A stretch of 30,771 nt of DNA from JAMLIN01 sp041676645. Lineage in GTDB: Bacteria; Pseudomonadota; Gammaproteobacteria; Burkholderiales; Burkholderiaceae_E. Both the position numbers and the translations under genes were made by a program. Location of the stretch: contig JBAYRO010000036.1 of the NCBI GenBank assembly GCA_041676645.1, positions 1 to 30,771 of the forward strand, in the 5' to 3' direction. Shown piece by piece: positions 6,326-14,817 of this stretch. How positions within the stretch are numbered: the stretch's first letter is position 1; every line of letters starts with the position of its first letter. Under the pieces are notes generated by a model that was given only the letters and a program-made list of their open reading frames with translations, was not told where the DNA came from and did not search any database.

Positions 6326-9300
6326 GCCTCGTCCCCCGCGGTATCGGCCAGCTGGGCGTCGAGCGCGGCAACCAGCCCGCGCGAGGGCCGGGCGAAATGC
6401 ACGCCGGCGCCGGCAGCGCCGCTCATGCCCCGCAGGAAGGCATAGAAGACGCCGCCGAAGTGCCGGTCGTAATCGTAGTCGGGGATCCGACTGGCGAGCA
6501 GGCGGTGCAGCGCCAGGGTGTAGAGACAGAACTGCAGGGCGTAGCCATGATTGGCGATCGCGCCCTCCATCGCCTCATCGTGATAGGCGGCATCGTCGGG
6601 TCCGAGGCGATTGCTCTTCCAGTCGAGCAGCCAGTAGCGGCCGTCGGCCTCGAAGACCAGATCGATGAAGCCGCCCAGATAACCGTGCCAGTCGGCGGTG
6701 GACATCAGCTCGCCATCGATCGGGAATTCGGCGCGGACGATCGCGACGATGCGCGCGGTCCGGTCGACGGCATTGGCGCTGCCGGCCGGCAGGCTGAACT
6801 TCAGCTCGCGGATCGCACCGGCCGGACCCAGCGAGCGCAGCCCGGCGTCGATGCCGCCGCCCAGGGGCGTGTCGAGGACTTCATCGAGCCAGGCCGCCAC
6901 GGCGCGCGCATCGGCGTCGATGCCGTGGCGCTCGAGCACGGCGGCGACTCCTGGCGGCGAAACCGGTTCGCGGAAATCCACCGCCTCGAGCACCGCATGC
7001 AGGGCGGTGCCGGCGCGGGCGCCGGCGGGGAAGCCGTGGCGCACCGGCGGTTCATCGGCGGCGGGCGTCTCGTCCTCGGGCGGGGCGGCGGGAACCCATT
7101 CATCATGGTCGGGACGCGGCGCCTCGATGACGGGCAACGCCGCCATGTCGACGGAATCGGGACGGATCGCCCGCATCAGGCCGGTGTAGCTGCGCTCTTC
7201 CCAGGGCATCGGCACATGGCCGGTGAACTCGCGCGCCCGCAACCCGGCTGGCGCGCGCGCCGCCGATCCCTCGCCCGCCGTGCCGACGAGCGCCTCGTGA
7301 TCGAGCGCGGCGATCGCGTGCGGATGCTCCTGCGACATGGCGGCGACCCGCTCGGCCGGGGAATCGCCGAGCAGGCGGCCGACAGGCCCATCGGTTTCGA
7401 CATCCGACCAGAACAGGTAGAGCCGCTGCTCGGCGCGGGTGGCCGCGACATAGATGAGCCGCATGGCTTCCGAATGCGCCTCGCGCTCGGCGCGGGAGCG
7501 CCGATCGGAGAGGTCCGCATGCTCGGCATCGTGCCGGGGCCCGCACACCAGCACGGCGCGCCAGCGATCGTCGCCGTCGGACTCGTGCATCTCGACTTCC
7601 TCGTCCCTGTCGATGCGGCGGAACCTGCGCCAGCCGAAGGGCATGAAGACGATCGGGAACTCGAGCCCCTTGGACTTGTGCATGGTGAGGATCTGCACCA
7701 GGTCCGCATCGCTCTCGAGCCGCAGTTCGGCGGCTTCGTCGCCGCCCTCCTCGCTGCGGGCGATCCGTTCGGCAAGCGCGCCACGCGCCTGCCCGGCTTC
7801 CTCGCGCGCCTGCGGCATCGTCCCGAGCAACTCGAGCAGGTGCATGAGATTGGTCAGGCGCCGTTCGGCATCGCGGTCGGCCGCCAGGCGCGACGCCGCC
7901 TCGAAGTCGTGGAACAGGAGGCGACGCAGGGCGGCGACCGGGCCGACATGGCGCCAGGCGCCCGCCGCCCGCGCGAAATGCCCGACGAGGCGACTCCACG
8001 CGAAGGGATCGAGCATCGCCGCCTCGACCGTGGGCGCATCGAAGCCGAGCATCGCGGTGTACAGGGCGCTGCTGACGGCCGATGCGCTGGCCGGGTCGGC
8101 GATCGCATCGACGATCCGCAGCAGGTCGACGGCATCGGGGGTGGCGAACACGCTCTCGCGGGTGATCTCCACCGCGTCGATGCCGCGGGCTCGCAGGGCA
8201 AGCTTCACCATCTGGCCCTCGCGCGCGCTGCGCACCAGCACCGCGATGTCGCCCGCCCGCGGCGGCGCGCCGGCGGCGCCGGGCGCGACGATCTCGCCAC
8301 GGGCGCCGGCGAGAAGGCCGGCGATCTCGCTCGCCGTCGCCTCGAGGGCGGCGTTCTCGATGGCCGGCACGCCTTCCACGCCGGAGATCCCGACCAGGTT
8401 GAGCGCCCGCCGCTCGTCCGCGGCCGGCGATTGCCAGCGCGAGAGCACCCGGTTGCCGGTTTTGGCCCGGTCGAAGGCGATCTCGTCGAGGACGAAGACA
8501 TCGGGCCGGACGAAGAGTTCGTTGATCCCGGCGACCAGTTCGTCACTGGCGCGCTGGTTGCGGGACAGGCGCAGGCGCCGGCGAGCGCCTTGCCGCGCCG
8601 AGAGATAGGCGAAGATGTCGGCGTTGCGAAACGAATAGATCGACTGCTTCGGATCCCCGACCAGCACCATGCTGAGCGCCGCATCGGTCTCCCCGCGGAA
8701 GGTCGGCGCATGCAGCCGGCGCAGGATCTCCCACTGGCAGGGATCGGTATCCTGGCATTCGTCGACGAACACGATCGGATAGCGACGGCGCAGGCGGCCC
8801 GCCAGCGCCTCGCCCTGCGCCGGATCGGACAGGGCGTCGCGGGTCAGCCGCAGCAGGTCGTCGTAGGTCTGCACCCGTTCCTCGCGCTTGCGGGCCGCGA
8901 GTTCGTCGGCAAGCTGCTCGCGCAGCTCGGCGAGCAGGCCGGCCCGCAAGCCGGCGCGATGGACGACCAGCACATCGAGCTCGTCGAGCAGGCCCGGCAG
9001 CGCGAACGGCGGCTCGGGTAGATCCGGGCCGGCAGTGAAGGCGGACGCGGAAAGCCGCTCGCGCGGCGAGGCCGGCAGCTTCGCAAGCGAGGCCGGCATG
9101 CCGTCGAGCCATTGCCCGACCTGGTCGAGCCATCTCGACACGTTGGCAGCGGTGTAGGACCTGCGATTGAGCCCCGGGGTATCGTCCAGCCAGGCTTTGA
9201 AGTCCTCTCGCTCATCGCGCAGCGCCGCTTTCGCGAGATCGACCAGGACACGCAGCTCCTCGGCGAACCCGGTCCGCTCCAGCGGCGTGGGCGCGAGCGC

Positions 9301-9894
9301 GCGCGCATCGTCGAGCAGCAGCCGGCGCAGGCCCTGCGCAAGACGAGCCGCCGTGTTGCCGCCGGCGAGCAGGACGCCGACCATCCAGGCGTCGTCCTCG
9401 ACGAGGATGCGCCGCCACCAGCGCTGGACGAGCGCTTCGACCTGCGCCCGCTCGACATCGCGCAACTCCACGTCGGCCGGCTGCGCGATGCTCAGGCTCT
9501 GTTCGCCGAGGATGCGCTGGCACAGCCCGTGGATCGTCGATATCGGCGCCTCCTCGAAGAGCGCCCGGGCGCCGCGCAGCCGAAGCAGGTCGCGATCGGG
9601 ATCGCAACGCGGCAGGTAGGCCTCGATGAAGGGATCCTCGACGGCCTCGCCCGCGAGCGCCGCCTCGAGCGATTCGATCGCCCGCAGGATTCTCTCGCGC
9701 AGTTCGGCGGCCGCCTTGCGGGTGAAGGTGACGACGACGATCTCGTCGATGCGCGCGTCACGCTCGAGCAGCGCGCGCAGCACCAGGTTGGCGAGCGTCC
9801 AGGTCTTGCCGGTGCCGGCATCGGCCTCGAGCAGGCTGAAGCCGTCGAAGATATCGGCATCCAGGACCGGATGGCCGTCGAGCGTCGCCGTCAT
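6322..9894 (-). CDS. recB: Exodeoxyribonuclease V beta subunit (RecB helicase-nuclease)
   Basis: The 1190-residue protein combines a 3'-5' UvrD-type helicase with the only nuclease domain of RecBCD. Walker A is LEADAGTGKTWT (22-33), motif Ia VVTFTRKAAAELRERI, Walker B IVFVDECQDTDPCQWEIL, motif III LVGDPKQSIYSFRNADIF, and motif V ILTMHKSKGLEFPIVF. The C-terminal nuclease has Asp1078 in GFIDLVF, and Asp1091 and Lys1093 in LLDWKSN; the spacing equals that of E. coli Asp1067, Asp1080 and Lys1082, so the nuclease looks intact. ATG at 9894 starts MTATLDGHPVLDADIF and overlaps the recC stop by four bases; sequence upstream in this frame lies inside recC. Confidence 0.97.
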   Translation of the reverse strand: MTATLDGHPVLDADIFDGFSLLEADAGTGKTWTLANLVLRALLERDARIDEIVVVTFTRKAAAELRERILRAIESLEAALAGEAVEDPFIEAYLPRCDPDRDLLRLRGARALFEEAPISTIHGLCQRILGEQSLSIAQPADVELRDVERAQVEALVQRWWRRILVEDDAWMVGVLLAGGNTAARLAQGLRRLLLDDARALAPTPLERTGFAEELRVLVDLAKAALRDEREDFKAWLDDTPGLNRRSYTAANVSRWLDQVGQWLDGMPASLAKLPASPRERLSASAFTAGPDLPEPPFALPGLLDELDVLVVHRAGLRAGLLAELREQLADELAARKREERVQTYDDLLRLTRDALSDPAQGEALAGRLRRRYPIVFVDECQDTDPCQWEILRRLHAPTFRGETDAALSMVLVGDPKQSIYSFRNADIFAYLSARQGARRRLRLSRNQRASDELVAGINELFVRPDVFVLDEIAFDRAKTGNRVLSRWQSPAADERRALNLVGISGVEGVPAIENAALEATASEIAGLLAGARGEIVAPGAAGAPPRAGDIAVLVRSAREGQMVKLALRARGIDAVEITRESVFATPDAVDLLRIVDAIADPASASAVSSALYTAMLGFDAPTVEAAMLDPFAWSRLVGHFARAAGAWRHVGPVAALRRLLFHDFEAASRLAADRDAERRLTNLMHLLELLGTMPQAREEAGQARGALAERIARSEEGGDEAAELRLESDADLVQILTMHKSKGLEFPIVFMPFGWRRFRRIDRDEEVEMHESDGDDRWRAVLVCGPRHDAEHADLSDRRSRAEREAHSEAMRLIYVAATRAEQRLYLFWSDVETDGPVGRLLGDSPAERVAAMSQEHPHAIAALDHEALVGTAGEGSAARAPAGLRAREFTGHVPMPWEERSYTGLMRAIRPDSVDMAALPVIEAPRPDHDEWVPAAPPEDETPAADEPPVRHGFPAGARAGTALHAVLEAVDFREPVSPPGVAAVLERHGIDADARAVAAWLDEVLDTPLGGGIDAGLRSLGPAGAIRELKFSLPAGSANAVDRTARIVAIVRAEFPIDGELMSTADWHGYLGGFIDLVFEADGRYWLLDWKSNRLGPDDAAYHDEAMEGAIANHGYALQFCLYTLALHRLLASRIPDYDYDRHFGGVFYAFLRGMSGAAGAGVHFARPSRGLVAALDAQLADTAGDEA

Positions 9895-12800
9895 GCCTGC
9901 CCCAGCGATTTGCACAGCTTGCCGATCGTCGATGATCGTCCGTTCGGACCGAAGATCGGTCCGTAGGCCGCCAGGCCCACCTCGAGGATGCGCCGGGCAT
10001 CGGGCGTACCACTGCGCCAGAGGATCTCGTAGGCGAAGCGCCCCGAAGCATGGGCCGACCATGGCCGATCCTTGCCGAGGCGCTCCACCAGCTCCTCGAG
10101 CGCCCGCTGCGGATCGAAGGGATCGTGCTCGAGGCCGGCGGCGATCACGTCGGGCATGACATGCGGGAACAGGGGCAGTGCTTCGCTGCGAATCCGCCGC
10201 GACCACGCCAGCGCATGCGCGATCGCCGCATCGGCCGATCCGGCGAGCCCGATCCGGGTCGCGCGCCACTCGTTCCGCTGGCGAAAAACCAGCACGGTGA
10301 TCGGCTCGGCGCCCGCATCCGCGTCCGCGCCTGAGCCGCCTGCGCCTGCGCCTGCGCCTGCGCCGACCCACAGGGCGTGCCGCAGCCAGGCGTCGATGAG
10401 CGCGCGCGGATTGGCCCCGAACACGCTCACCAGGAGCTGCAGCCGGCCCCCGTGGATGCCATCGAGCTCGCCGAGCAGGCGAGCCTCGTCGCCCCCGGCC
10501 AGCACCCGCGAGTCGCCCGGAGCATCGGGCAGGCCGAGGGAGCCGAGCAGCGCGGCGCGGGCCTCGAGCGCCCCGCCCACACCGGACCGCAGGCCGTGCG
10601 ACATGAGCGCCTCGCCGACACCTGCGGGCGCCCAGGGCGCGTCCTCGACCAGGGCCGGCAGCGCGTCGATGGCGACCTCGCCGCGCCAGACCGGCGCCAG
10701 CACATGCTGGAGCACCGTCGCATCGATGGCATCGGGATCGAAGGGCGCGACCTGGTCGATCGCCGCCACCGATTGCGGGCGCCGGATCCCGAGGACTTCA
10801 CGGCAATACGATTGCGCCGGCGAGGCGAGATCCGCGAGGATGTCGGCGAGCCGGGCCGGATCGCCGGCGGACGCCGCCGCGCCCTGGCCAGTGGCGATCG
10901 CGAGCGGCCGCCAGTCGGGTTCGGCAACGGCCGGCAGGCCTTTTCTTGCGGCCGGCGGCGCCTGGATCGCGCGCGCCGCGCCGAGCCATTCGCTCGCGAA
11001 ACTTCGCTGCGGCGAGCTCTCGTCGAAGGCGGATGCCCCGAAAACCTGCAGGCCGTGCTGGTGGAGCACGATGCGCCCGGGCGCCATCCGCTGCAGGTAG
11101 TCGCGCAGTTCGCGCAGCTGGGCGGACGGATTGCGGGCGCTGTCGTCGCGCGCATCGCGCCCGGTGTGGAAGGCGAGCAGCCGATCGCCGGTCGCGAGCA
11201 CCGCATCGAGGAAGGCGCCGCGATCGTCGAAGCGGGCCAGCCGGTCGCCGAAGCGCGGCATGGCGGCCATCAGGTCGAACTCCAGGCGCCGCGAGCGCCG
11301 CGGCCATGCCTCGTCGTCCAGGCCGAGCATCGCGGTGACCCGGAACGGCACCCCCGGCAGGGCGCCGAGCGTGCAGACGGTGACCGTACCGCCGGCGCGC
11401 GCCGCGCCGCCGCCGGCCGCCAGTTCGGTCTCGAGCGCTGCGGCGAACACCTCCAGGGGCATGGTCGCGACGATGCCGGCGGCGCTGCCGACCACCCGCG
11501 CGACGGCATCGCGCAAGCGGGCGAGCCCCGGCGCATCGGCGCCGGCCGGCGCGAGCATCGCCTCGCACCACTCGAGCAGCGCGCGCGCCCAGGCCGTCGG
11601 GGCGCGCTGCCGGGGTTCGCCGCCGAGATCGTCGATCCGCCCGAGGATGGCGAGCACCCGCTCGAGCGTGTCCGCATCGGCGAACAGGGGACCGCCGATG
11701 CGGCGTCGCCCGCCCACCACCGCGACGGAATCGTTTGCCAGCATGCCGAGCACGAGGCGCTCGAGCCCCGCCCGCCAGCCATGCTTGCGCGCTTCGGGCT
11801 CACGCTTCTCGTCGTGGTGGATGCCCGCCTCGGCAAGCCAGCCCGTCAGCCGTCGCAAGCCATCCTCGTCGAGGCCGCAGCTTTCGCGCACCAGCGGATC
11901 GCCGAGCAGGGCCAGCAGCGCCGCGGCCTCGCGCCGTCCGGTCGCGAGGGCGAGCAGGTGCAGCGCGGCGCGCACCACCGGATCGACCCGCGGGCCGCGA
12001 TCGGCGATCCGGTAGGGCAGGCGCCGCGCCGCCGGCGCCGATCCGAAGACGGCATCGATCGCCGGGGCGAAGCGCTCGATGTCGCTGCAATACACCACCA
12101 CGTCGCCCGGCGTGAGCCCGGGCAGCGACTCGAAGGCATCGAGCAGGCGGTCGTGCAGGACCTCGACCTGGCGAATCTCGCCATGGGTGGCATGCAGTTC
12201 GATCGAGCGATCGGGATCGTCGGCGGGCAGTTGCGACCAGGCGTCGTCGTCGAGCAGCAGGACGGCCTTGCGCAGGGCATCGAGCGCATCGCGCGGCGGC
12301 GCCACCGATTGCTCGCGAAAGGAGTCGTCGATCTCCACCTGCGCGTCGTCCTCGAGCAGGCGCAACTGGGCGAGGAAATCTCGCTGCGACTTGCCCCAGG
12401 CGCCGAGGATCGCGGGCTCGCTATCGAAAAGCCAGGCCTGGGAGGGATCCTCGCCCGCCAGCCGCGCGGCTTCGGCCGGCGACACGACATGCTCCCAGAA
12501 ATCGCGACTGGGATCGGGCGCGAACCAGTGGATGTCGCGCAGCCTGCCGAACTCGCCGAGGAGGCGGAACTGCTCGGGCGACATCGACAGGGCCCCGAAC
12601 ACGAATATCCGCCCCGGCGCCAGGCGCTCGCCGAGCCGTTCGAGCGCGTCGCCGCCGGCATGGCGCGCCCGGTCGAGCACATCGCGAAAGCGATCGAAGG
12701 GATGGCGTCGCGACACATTGGGGAGTTCATCGAGCAGGCGGCGCCAGAGCCAGCGCTGCCAGCGCTCGTGGACGAAGGCCGGATCGTTCCCGCCGACCAG

Positions 12801-13253
12801 CCGGTCGCGGCCCCAGTCGTGGAGCCAGTCGCGTCGAAAGGCGAGGTAGCGATCGAAGCCGCGCGCTATCGCGCTGGCGAGCTCGAAACGCTCGCGATCC
12901 GGCAGCTGCGCCAGGCGCGAGCGCAGCGGCTCGCCGTCGGGGCCTTCGGGCATCGCTTCGAAGGCCTCGAGGACGACCCAGCGGGCGCGCTCGGGCTCGA
13001 AAGGCGAGCGCGCCGGCAGCTCGCCGACCAGGCGCTCGAGCGCAGCCCAGATGTAGCGGCCGCCCAGCGAAATCTCGAGCAGGCCGGCGATGCCGTAGCG
13101 TTCGGCGACCAGGCGTTCGATCCAGGCGCCGACGCCCATGGTCGGCACCAGCACCACGTCGGGAACCAGCACCGGGCGGCCGGCGGGCGCCAGCGCATCG
13201 ACGAGGCGCCGGGCGAGCGCGCCGGGATCGCTGTCGAACTCGATGCGCAGCAC
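9891..13253 (-). CDS. recC: Exodeoxyribonuclease V gamma subunit (RecC)
   Basis: The 1120-residue protein is RecC, the catalytically dead helicase-like subunit that scans for Chi and splits the strands in RecBCD. Support comes from length, operon position and family segments such as LVPTMGVGAWIERLVAERYGI near residues 36-56, IFVFGALSMSPEQF, GDVVVYCSDIERFAPAIDAVFG and PFRVTAMLGLDDEAWPR. The start is GTG at 13253, 18 bases after the CopD-like gene. Near residues 960-985 a Gly/Ala tract (AGAGAGAGGSGADADAGAE) is encoded by four exact GCCTGC repeats plus related units and is probably a loop insertion. Unlike E. coli, no ptrA lies between recC and recB. Confidence 0.96.
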   Translation of the reverse strand: MLRIEFDSDPGALARRLVDALAPAGRPVLVPDVVLVPTMGVGAWIERLVAERYGIAGLLEISLGGRYIWAALERLVGELPARSPFEPERARWVVLEAFEAMPEGPDGEPLRSRLAQLPDRERFELASAIARGFDRYLAFRRDWLHDWGRDRLVGGNDPAFVHERWQRWLWRRLLDELPNVSRRHPFDRFRDVLDRARHAGGDALERLGERLAPGRIFVFGALSMSPEQFRLLGEFGRLRDIHWFAPDPSRDFWEHVVSPAEAARLAGEDPSQAWLFDSEPAILGAWGKSQRDFLAQLRLLEDDAQVEIDDSFREQSVAPPRDALDALRKAVLLLDDDAWSQLPADDPDRSIELHATHGEIRQVEVLHDRLLDAFESLPGLTPGDVVVYCSDIERFAPAIDAVFGSAPAARRLPYRIADRGPRVDPVVRAALHLLALATGRREAAALLALLGDPLVRESCGLDEDGLRRLTGWLAEAGIHHDEKREPEARKHGWRAGLERLVLGMLANDSVAVVGGRRRIGGPLFADADTLERVLAILGRIDDLGGEPRQRAPTAWARALLEWCEAMLAPAGADAPGLARLRDAVARVVGSAAGIVATMPLEVFAAALETELAAGGGAARAGGTVTVCTLGALPGVPFRVTAMLGLDDEAWPRRSRRLEFDLMAAMPRFGDRLARFDDRGAFLDAVLATGDRLLAFHTGRDARDDSARNPSAQLRELRDYLQRMAPGRIVLHQHGLQVFGASAFDESSPQRSFASEWLGAARAIQAPPAARKGLPAVAEPDWRPLAIATGQGAAASAGDPARLADILADLASPAQSYCREVLGIRRPQSVAAIDQVAPFDPDAIDATVLQHVLAPVWRGEVAIDALPALVEDAPWAPAGVGEALMSHGLRSGVGGALEARAALLGSLGLPDAPGDSRVLAGGDEARLLGELDGIHGGRLQLLVSVFGANPRALIDAWLRHALWVGAGAGAGAGGSGADADAGAEPITVLVFRQRNEWRATRIGLAGSADAAIAHALAWSRRIRSEALPLFPHVMPDVIAAGLEHDPFDPQRALEELVERLGKDRPWSAHASGRFAYEILWRSGTPDARRILEVGLAAYGPIFGPNGRSSTIGKLCKSLGQA
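10338..10361. repeat. GCCTGC x4 tract inside recC
   Basis: Four exact six-base units at 10338-10361 are flanked by related units (GCATCC, GCGTCC, GCGCCT) at about 10308-10332. The period keeps the reading frame and encodes an Ala/Gly dipeptide run in RecC. Confidence 0.85.
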
Positions 13254-13271
13254 GGCCCGGCGCCCGCCGGC

Positions 13272-13715
13272 TCAGGCGGCGAGCGTCGCCGCCGCGATCG
13301 TCAGCACGCCGATCGCGAGGTTGACCACCACCAGCGTGCGGATGCGCCCCAGGCCGGCGGCCGCGGCCGGCAGGTCGGAGGTGGCGGCGGCCCGCCGCGC
13401 GCCCGGGAAGACGACCCAGCGGATCCAGGCGAACACCAGGGTCATGACGACGCCACCGGCGATCATCATGTGCCATCCCGGCGGCGCCGCGGCCATGCCC
13501 ACCGGCAGCAGCATCGCCAGCCCGCTGGCCCACACCGCGACGATCGCGATCGCGACCTGGACGAAGAAACGCTCGAGCGTCGCCACCATGAGCGGGGCGC
13601 GCTGCGCCGGCAGGAGATCGGCGCTCGCCGGACGCAGGCAGAAGAGCACGAAGGACATGCCGCCGATCCAGACGATGACGGCCAGGAGATGAATGAACAA
13701 CCAGAATTTGGGCAT
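13272..13715 (-). CDS. CopD-like four-helix membrane protein
   Basis: The 147-residue protein has four predicted transmembrane segments: about residues 3-26, 48-73, 82-104 and 126-146. The first contains HLLAVIVWIGGMSF, the signature of CopD-domain and related small membrane proteins, and His9 and His82 could be metal or haem ligands by comparison with that family. The role is not established by the sequence; a link with copper handling or a haem-type membrane protein is possible. It lies 18 bases before recC and 46 bases after the DUF924 gene, all on one strand, so it is probably co-transcribed with recCBD. Confidence 0.8.
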   Translation of the reverse strand: MPKFWLFIHLLAVIVWIGGMSFVLFCLRPASADLLPAQRAPLMVATLERFFVQVAIAIVAVWASGLAMLLPVGMAAAPPGWHMMIAGGVVMTLVFAWIRWVVFPGARRAAATSDLPAAAAGLGRIRTLVVVNLAIGVLTIAAATLAA

Positions 13716-13761
13716 TTCTCGATGGCTTGGCCGCTGCGGGAGGGAGTCGCCCCGGGGCGGC

Positions 13762-14394
13762 TCAGAAACGCGAGCCGGGTGTCTCGAGGAAGGCGAGCTC
13801 CTTGGCGCTGGACTTCCGTCCGAGGATCTCGTTGCGATGCGGGAAGCGACCGAAACGGCGGATCACGTCGCGGTGGCTGACCGCCCAATCATACGCGCCG
13901 GCGCTGACCGGATACGCCCGCAGCTCGTCGAAGAGCTCGACCGACAGATCCTGGTCGGCCAGGGATTCGGAATGCTCGAACGGCAGGTAGGCGAACCAGC
14001 GCTGCACCGGCGTCAGCTGGCGATCGGCGCCGGTATCGACGAGGCGGCGCGCGATGGCGAGCGCGCGCGCATCGCCGGCGAACATGTCGGCGGTGTCGCG
14101 AAAGACGTTGCGGGTGAACTGGTCGAGAACGACGATCAGCGCAAGCGCCGAATCCGGGCCAGCGGCTTCCCAGTGATCGAGCCGGCCGGCGAGCGCCGCA
14201 TCGATCGTGGTGCCGAAACGTTCGCGGATCTCCGCATCGAACGCGGGATCCTTGCGGAACCAGACTTCGCGCGGCGAATCGGGCTGCGGCGTGTCGAACC
14301 AGAAGCTGGAAACGGCAGCGGGGTCGGAAATGGGGTCAGACTCCATTTCAGGATGAAATGGAGTCTGACCCCATTTCCGTATTTCGCGATCCAT
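13762..14394 (-). CDS. DUF924 family protein with a REP-derived N-terminal insert
   Basis: From FWFDTPQPDS (about residue 31) onward the 210-residue protein follows the DUF924 family: VWFRKDPAFDAEIRERF, LALIVVLDQFTRNVFRDT, QRWFAYLPFEHSES and FGRFPHRNEILGR are all typical. Biochemical function is unknown; the fold is helical, TPR-like. The ATG at 14394 has an excellent GGAGGG Shine-Dalgarno sequence. Codons about 7-24, which encode KWGQTPFHPEMESDPIS, are the translated sequence of a perfect palindromic REP-like element (14326-14378). A repeat therefore sits in frame between the native start and the conserved domain. A later in-frame ATG at 14346 lies inside the element. The gene seems otherwise intact. 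Confidence 0.85.
   Translation of the reverse strand: MDREIRKWGQTPFHPEMESDPISDPAAVSSFWFDTPQPDSPREVWFRKDPAFDAEIRERFGTTIDAALAGRLDHWEAAGPDSALALIVVLDQFTRNVFRDTADMFAGDARALAIARRLVDTGADRQLTPVQRWFAYLPFEHSESLADQDLSVELFDELRAYPVSAGAYDWAVSHRDVIRRFGRFPHRNEILGRKSSAKELAFLETPGSRF
14320..14378 (-). repeat. REP-like palindrome A, inside the DUF924 gene start
   Basis: Two perfect 25-base arms (14326-14350 and 14354-14378) separated by GGA form a near-uninterrupted hairpin with core AATGGGGTCAGACTCCATTT. A partial extra motif GGGGTCGG (14320-14327) leads into the left arm. GGGGTCAGA palindromes of this kind are familiar as REP elements mobilised by REP-associated tyrosine (Y1) transposases in beta- and gammaproteobacteria. 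No such transposase gene is in the window, so the assignment rests on sequence form and on the second copy nearby. Confidence 0.85.
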
Positions 14395-14463
14395 CTGCCC
14401 TCCTGCGCCCGGCGGGGCACTGAACGTGATTGCTATGATACTTGCGCCAACAGGAGCAACCCG

Positions 14464-14721
14464 ATGAACGATATCGACAAGCAGTTCGAACAGGCGGTCG
14501 CGGATTCGAAGCAGCTGAGCGAACGCCCCGACAACGCCACGCTATTGCAACTCTACGGACTGTACAAGCAGGCGAGCGAAGGCGATGCGACCGGGGATCG
14601 CCCGGGCATGACCGACTTCGTCGGCCGCGCCAAGTGGGATGCCTGGAAAGCCCTCGAAGGCACCGATGCCGACGGCGCGAAACAGCGCTACATCGAGCTG
14701 GTCGAGGATCTCAAGGGCTGA
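14464..14721 (+). CDS. Acyl-CoA-binding protein
   Basis: The 85-residue product is a complete ACBP: four helices with the family motifs FEQAVADSKQL, LLQLYGLYKQASEGD (about 26-41, with the YxxYKQA acyl-CoA contact region) and GRAKWDAWKALEGTDADGAKQRYIELVEDL. Such proteins bind medium- and long-chain acyl-CoA in the cytosol and buffer or carry them. ATG at 14464 has CAGGAG eight bases upstream; TATGAT at 14434-14439 may be a -10 box. The gene stands alone between two REP-like palindromes and is convergent with the antiporter gene. Confidence 0.95.
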   Translation: MNDIDKQFEQAVADSKQLSERPDNATLLQLYGLYKQASEGDATGDRPGMTDFVGRAKWDAWKALEGTDADGAKQRYIELVEDLKG

Positions 14722-14722
14722 C

Positions 14723-14817
14723 GAAAAATGGGGTCAGACTCCGAAAAATGGGGTCAGACTCCATTTCATTCTGAAATGGAGTCTGACCCCATTTTTCTTT
14801 TTCCGACCCCATTTTTC
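14723..14817 (+). repeat. REP-like palindrome B, nested copies between convergent genes
   Basis: A 20-base unit (GAAAAATGGGG + TCAGACTCC) is repeated directly at 14723-14742 and 14743-14762. The second copy forms the left arm of a perfect 26-base inverted repeat (14743-14768 / 14772-14797, 3-nt loop). A truncated outer arm GACCCCATTTTTC closes at 14805-14817. T-rich flanks (ATTTTTCTTTTT) after the hairpin make it a likely bidirectional terminator for the ACBP gene and the antiporter gene; the antiporter stop codon begins at 14816, inside the element edge. Its extension (CCGACCCC) is the reverse of that in copy A, so A and B point in opposite directions. Confidence 0.88.

Noticed and set aside
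6172..9021. 949-codon plus-strand open frame
   Set aside because: It is the mirror of recB and recD codons; the translated composition is low-complexity and it has no ribosome-binding site. The minus strand carries full helicase and nuclease motifs.
9891..9894. Possible frameshift at the recC/recB junction
   Set aside because: The four-base ATGA overlap is a normal translational-coupling arrangement, and both proteins are complete; the same overlap occurs at recB/recD, livHM/livG and livG/livF.
10377..13880. 1167-codon open frame on the plus strand
   Set aside because: It is antisense to recC and the CopD-like gene, which have clear family motifs. The product is Arg/Gly/Glu/His-rich with no recognisable domain, as expected for the complement of very GC-rich coding DNA.
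14320..14817. CRISPR-like or insertion-sequence reading of the repeats
   Set aside because: There are only two palindromic clusters, no regular spacers, no cas genes and no transposase gene. REP-like elements explain the sequence.
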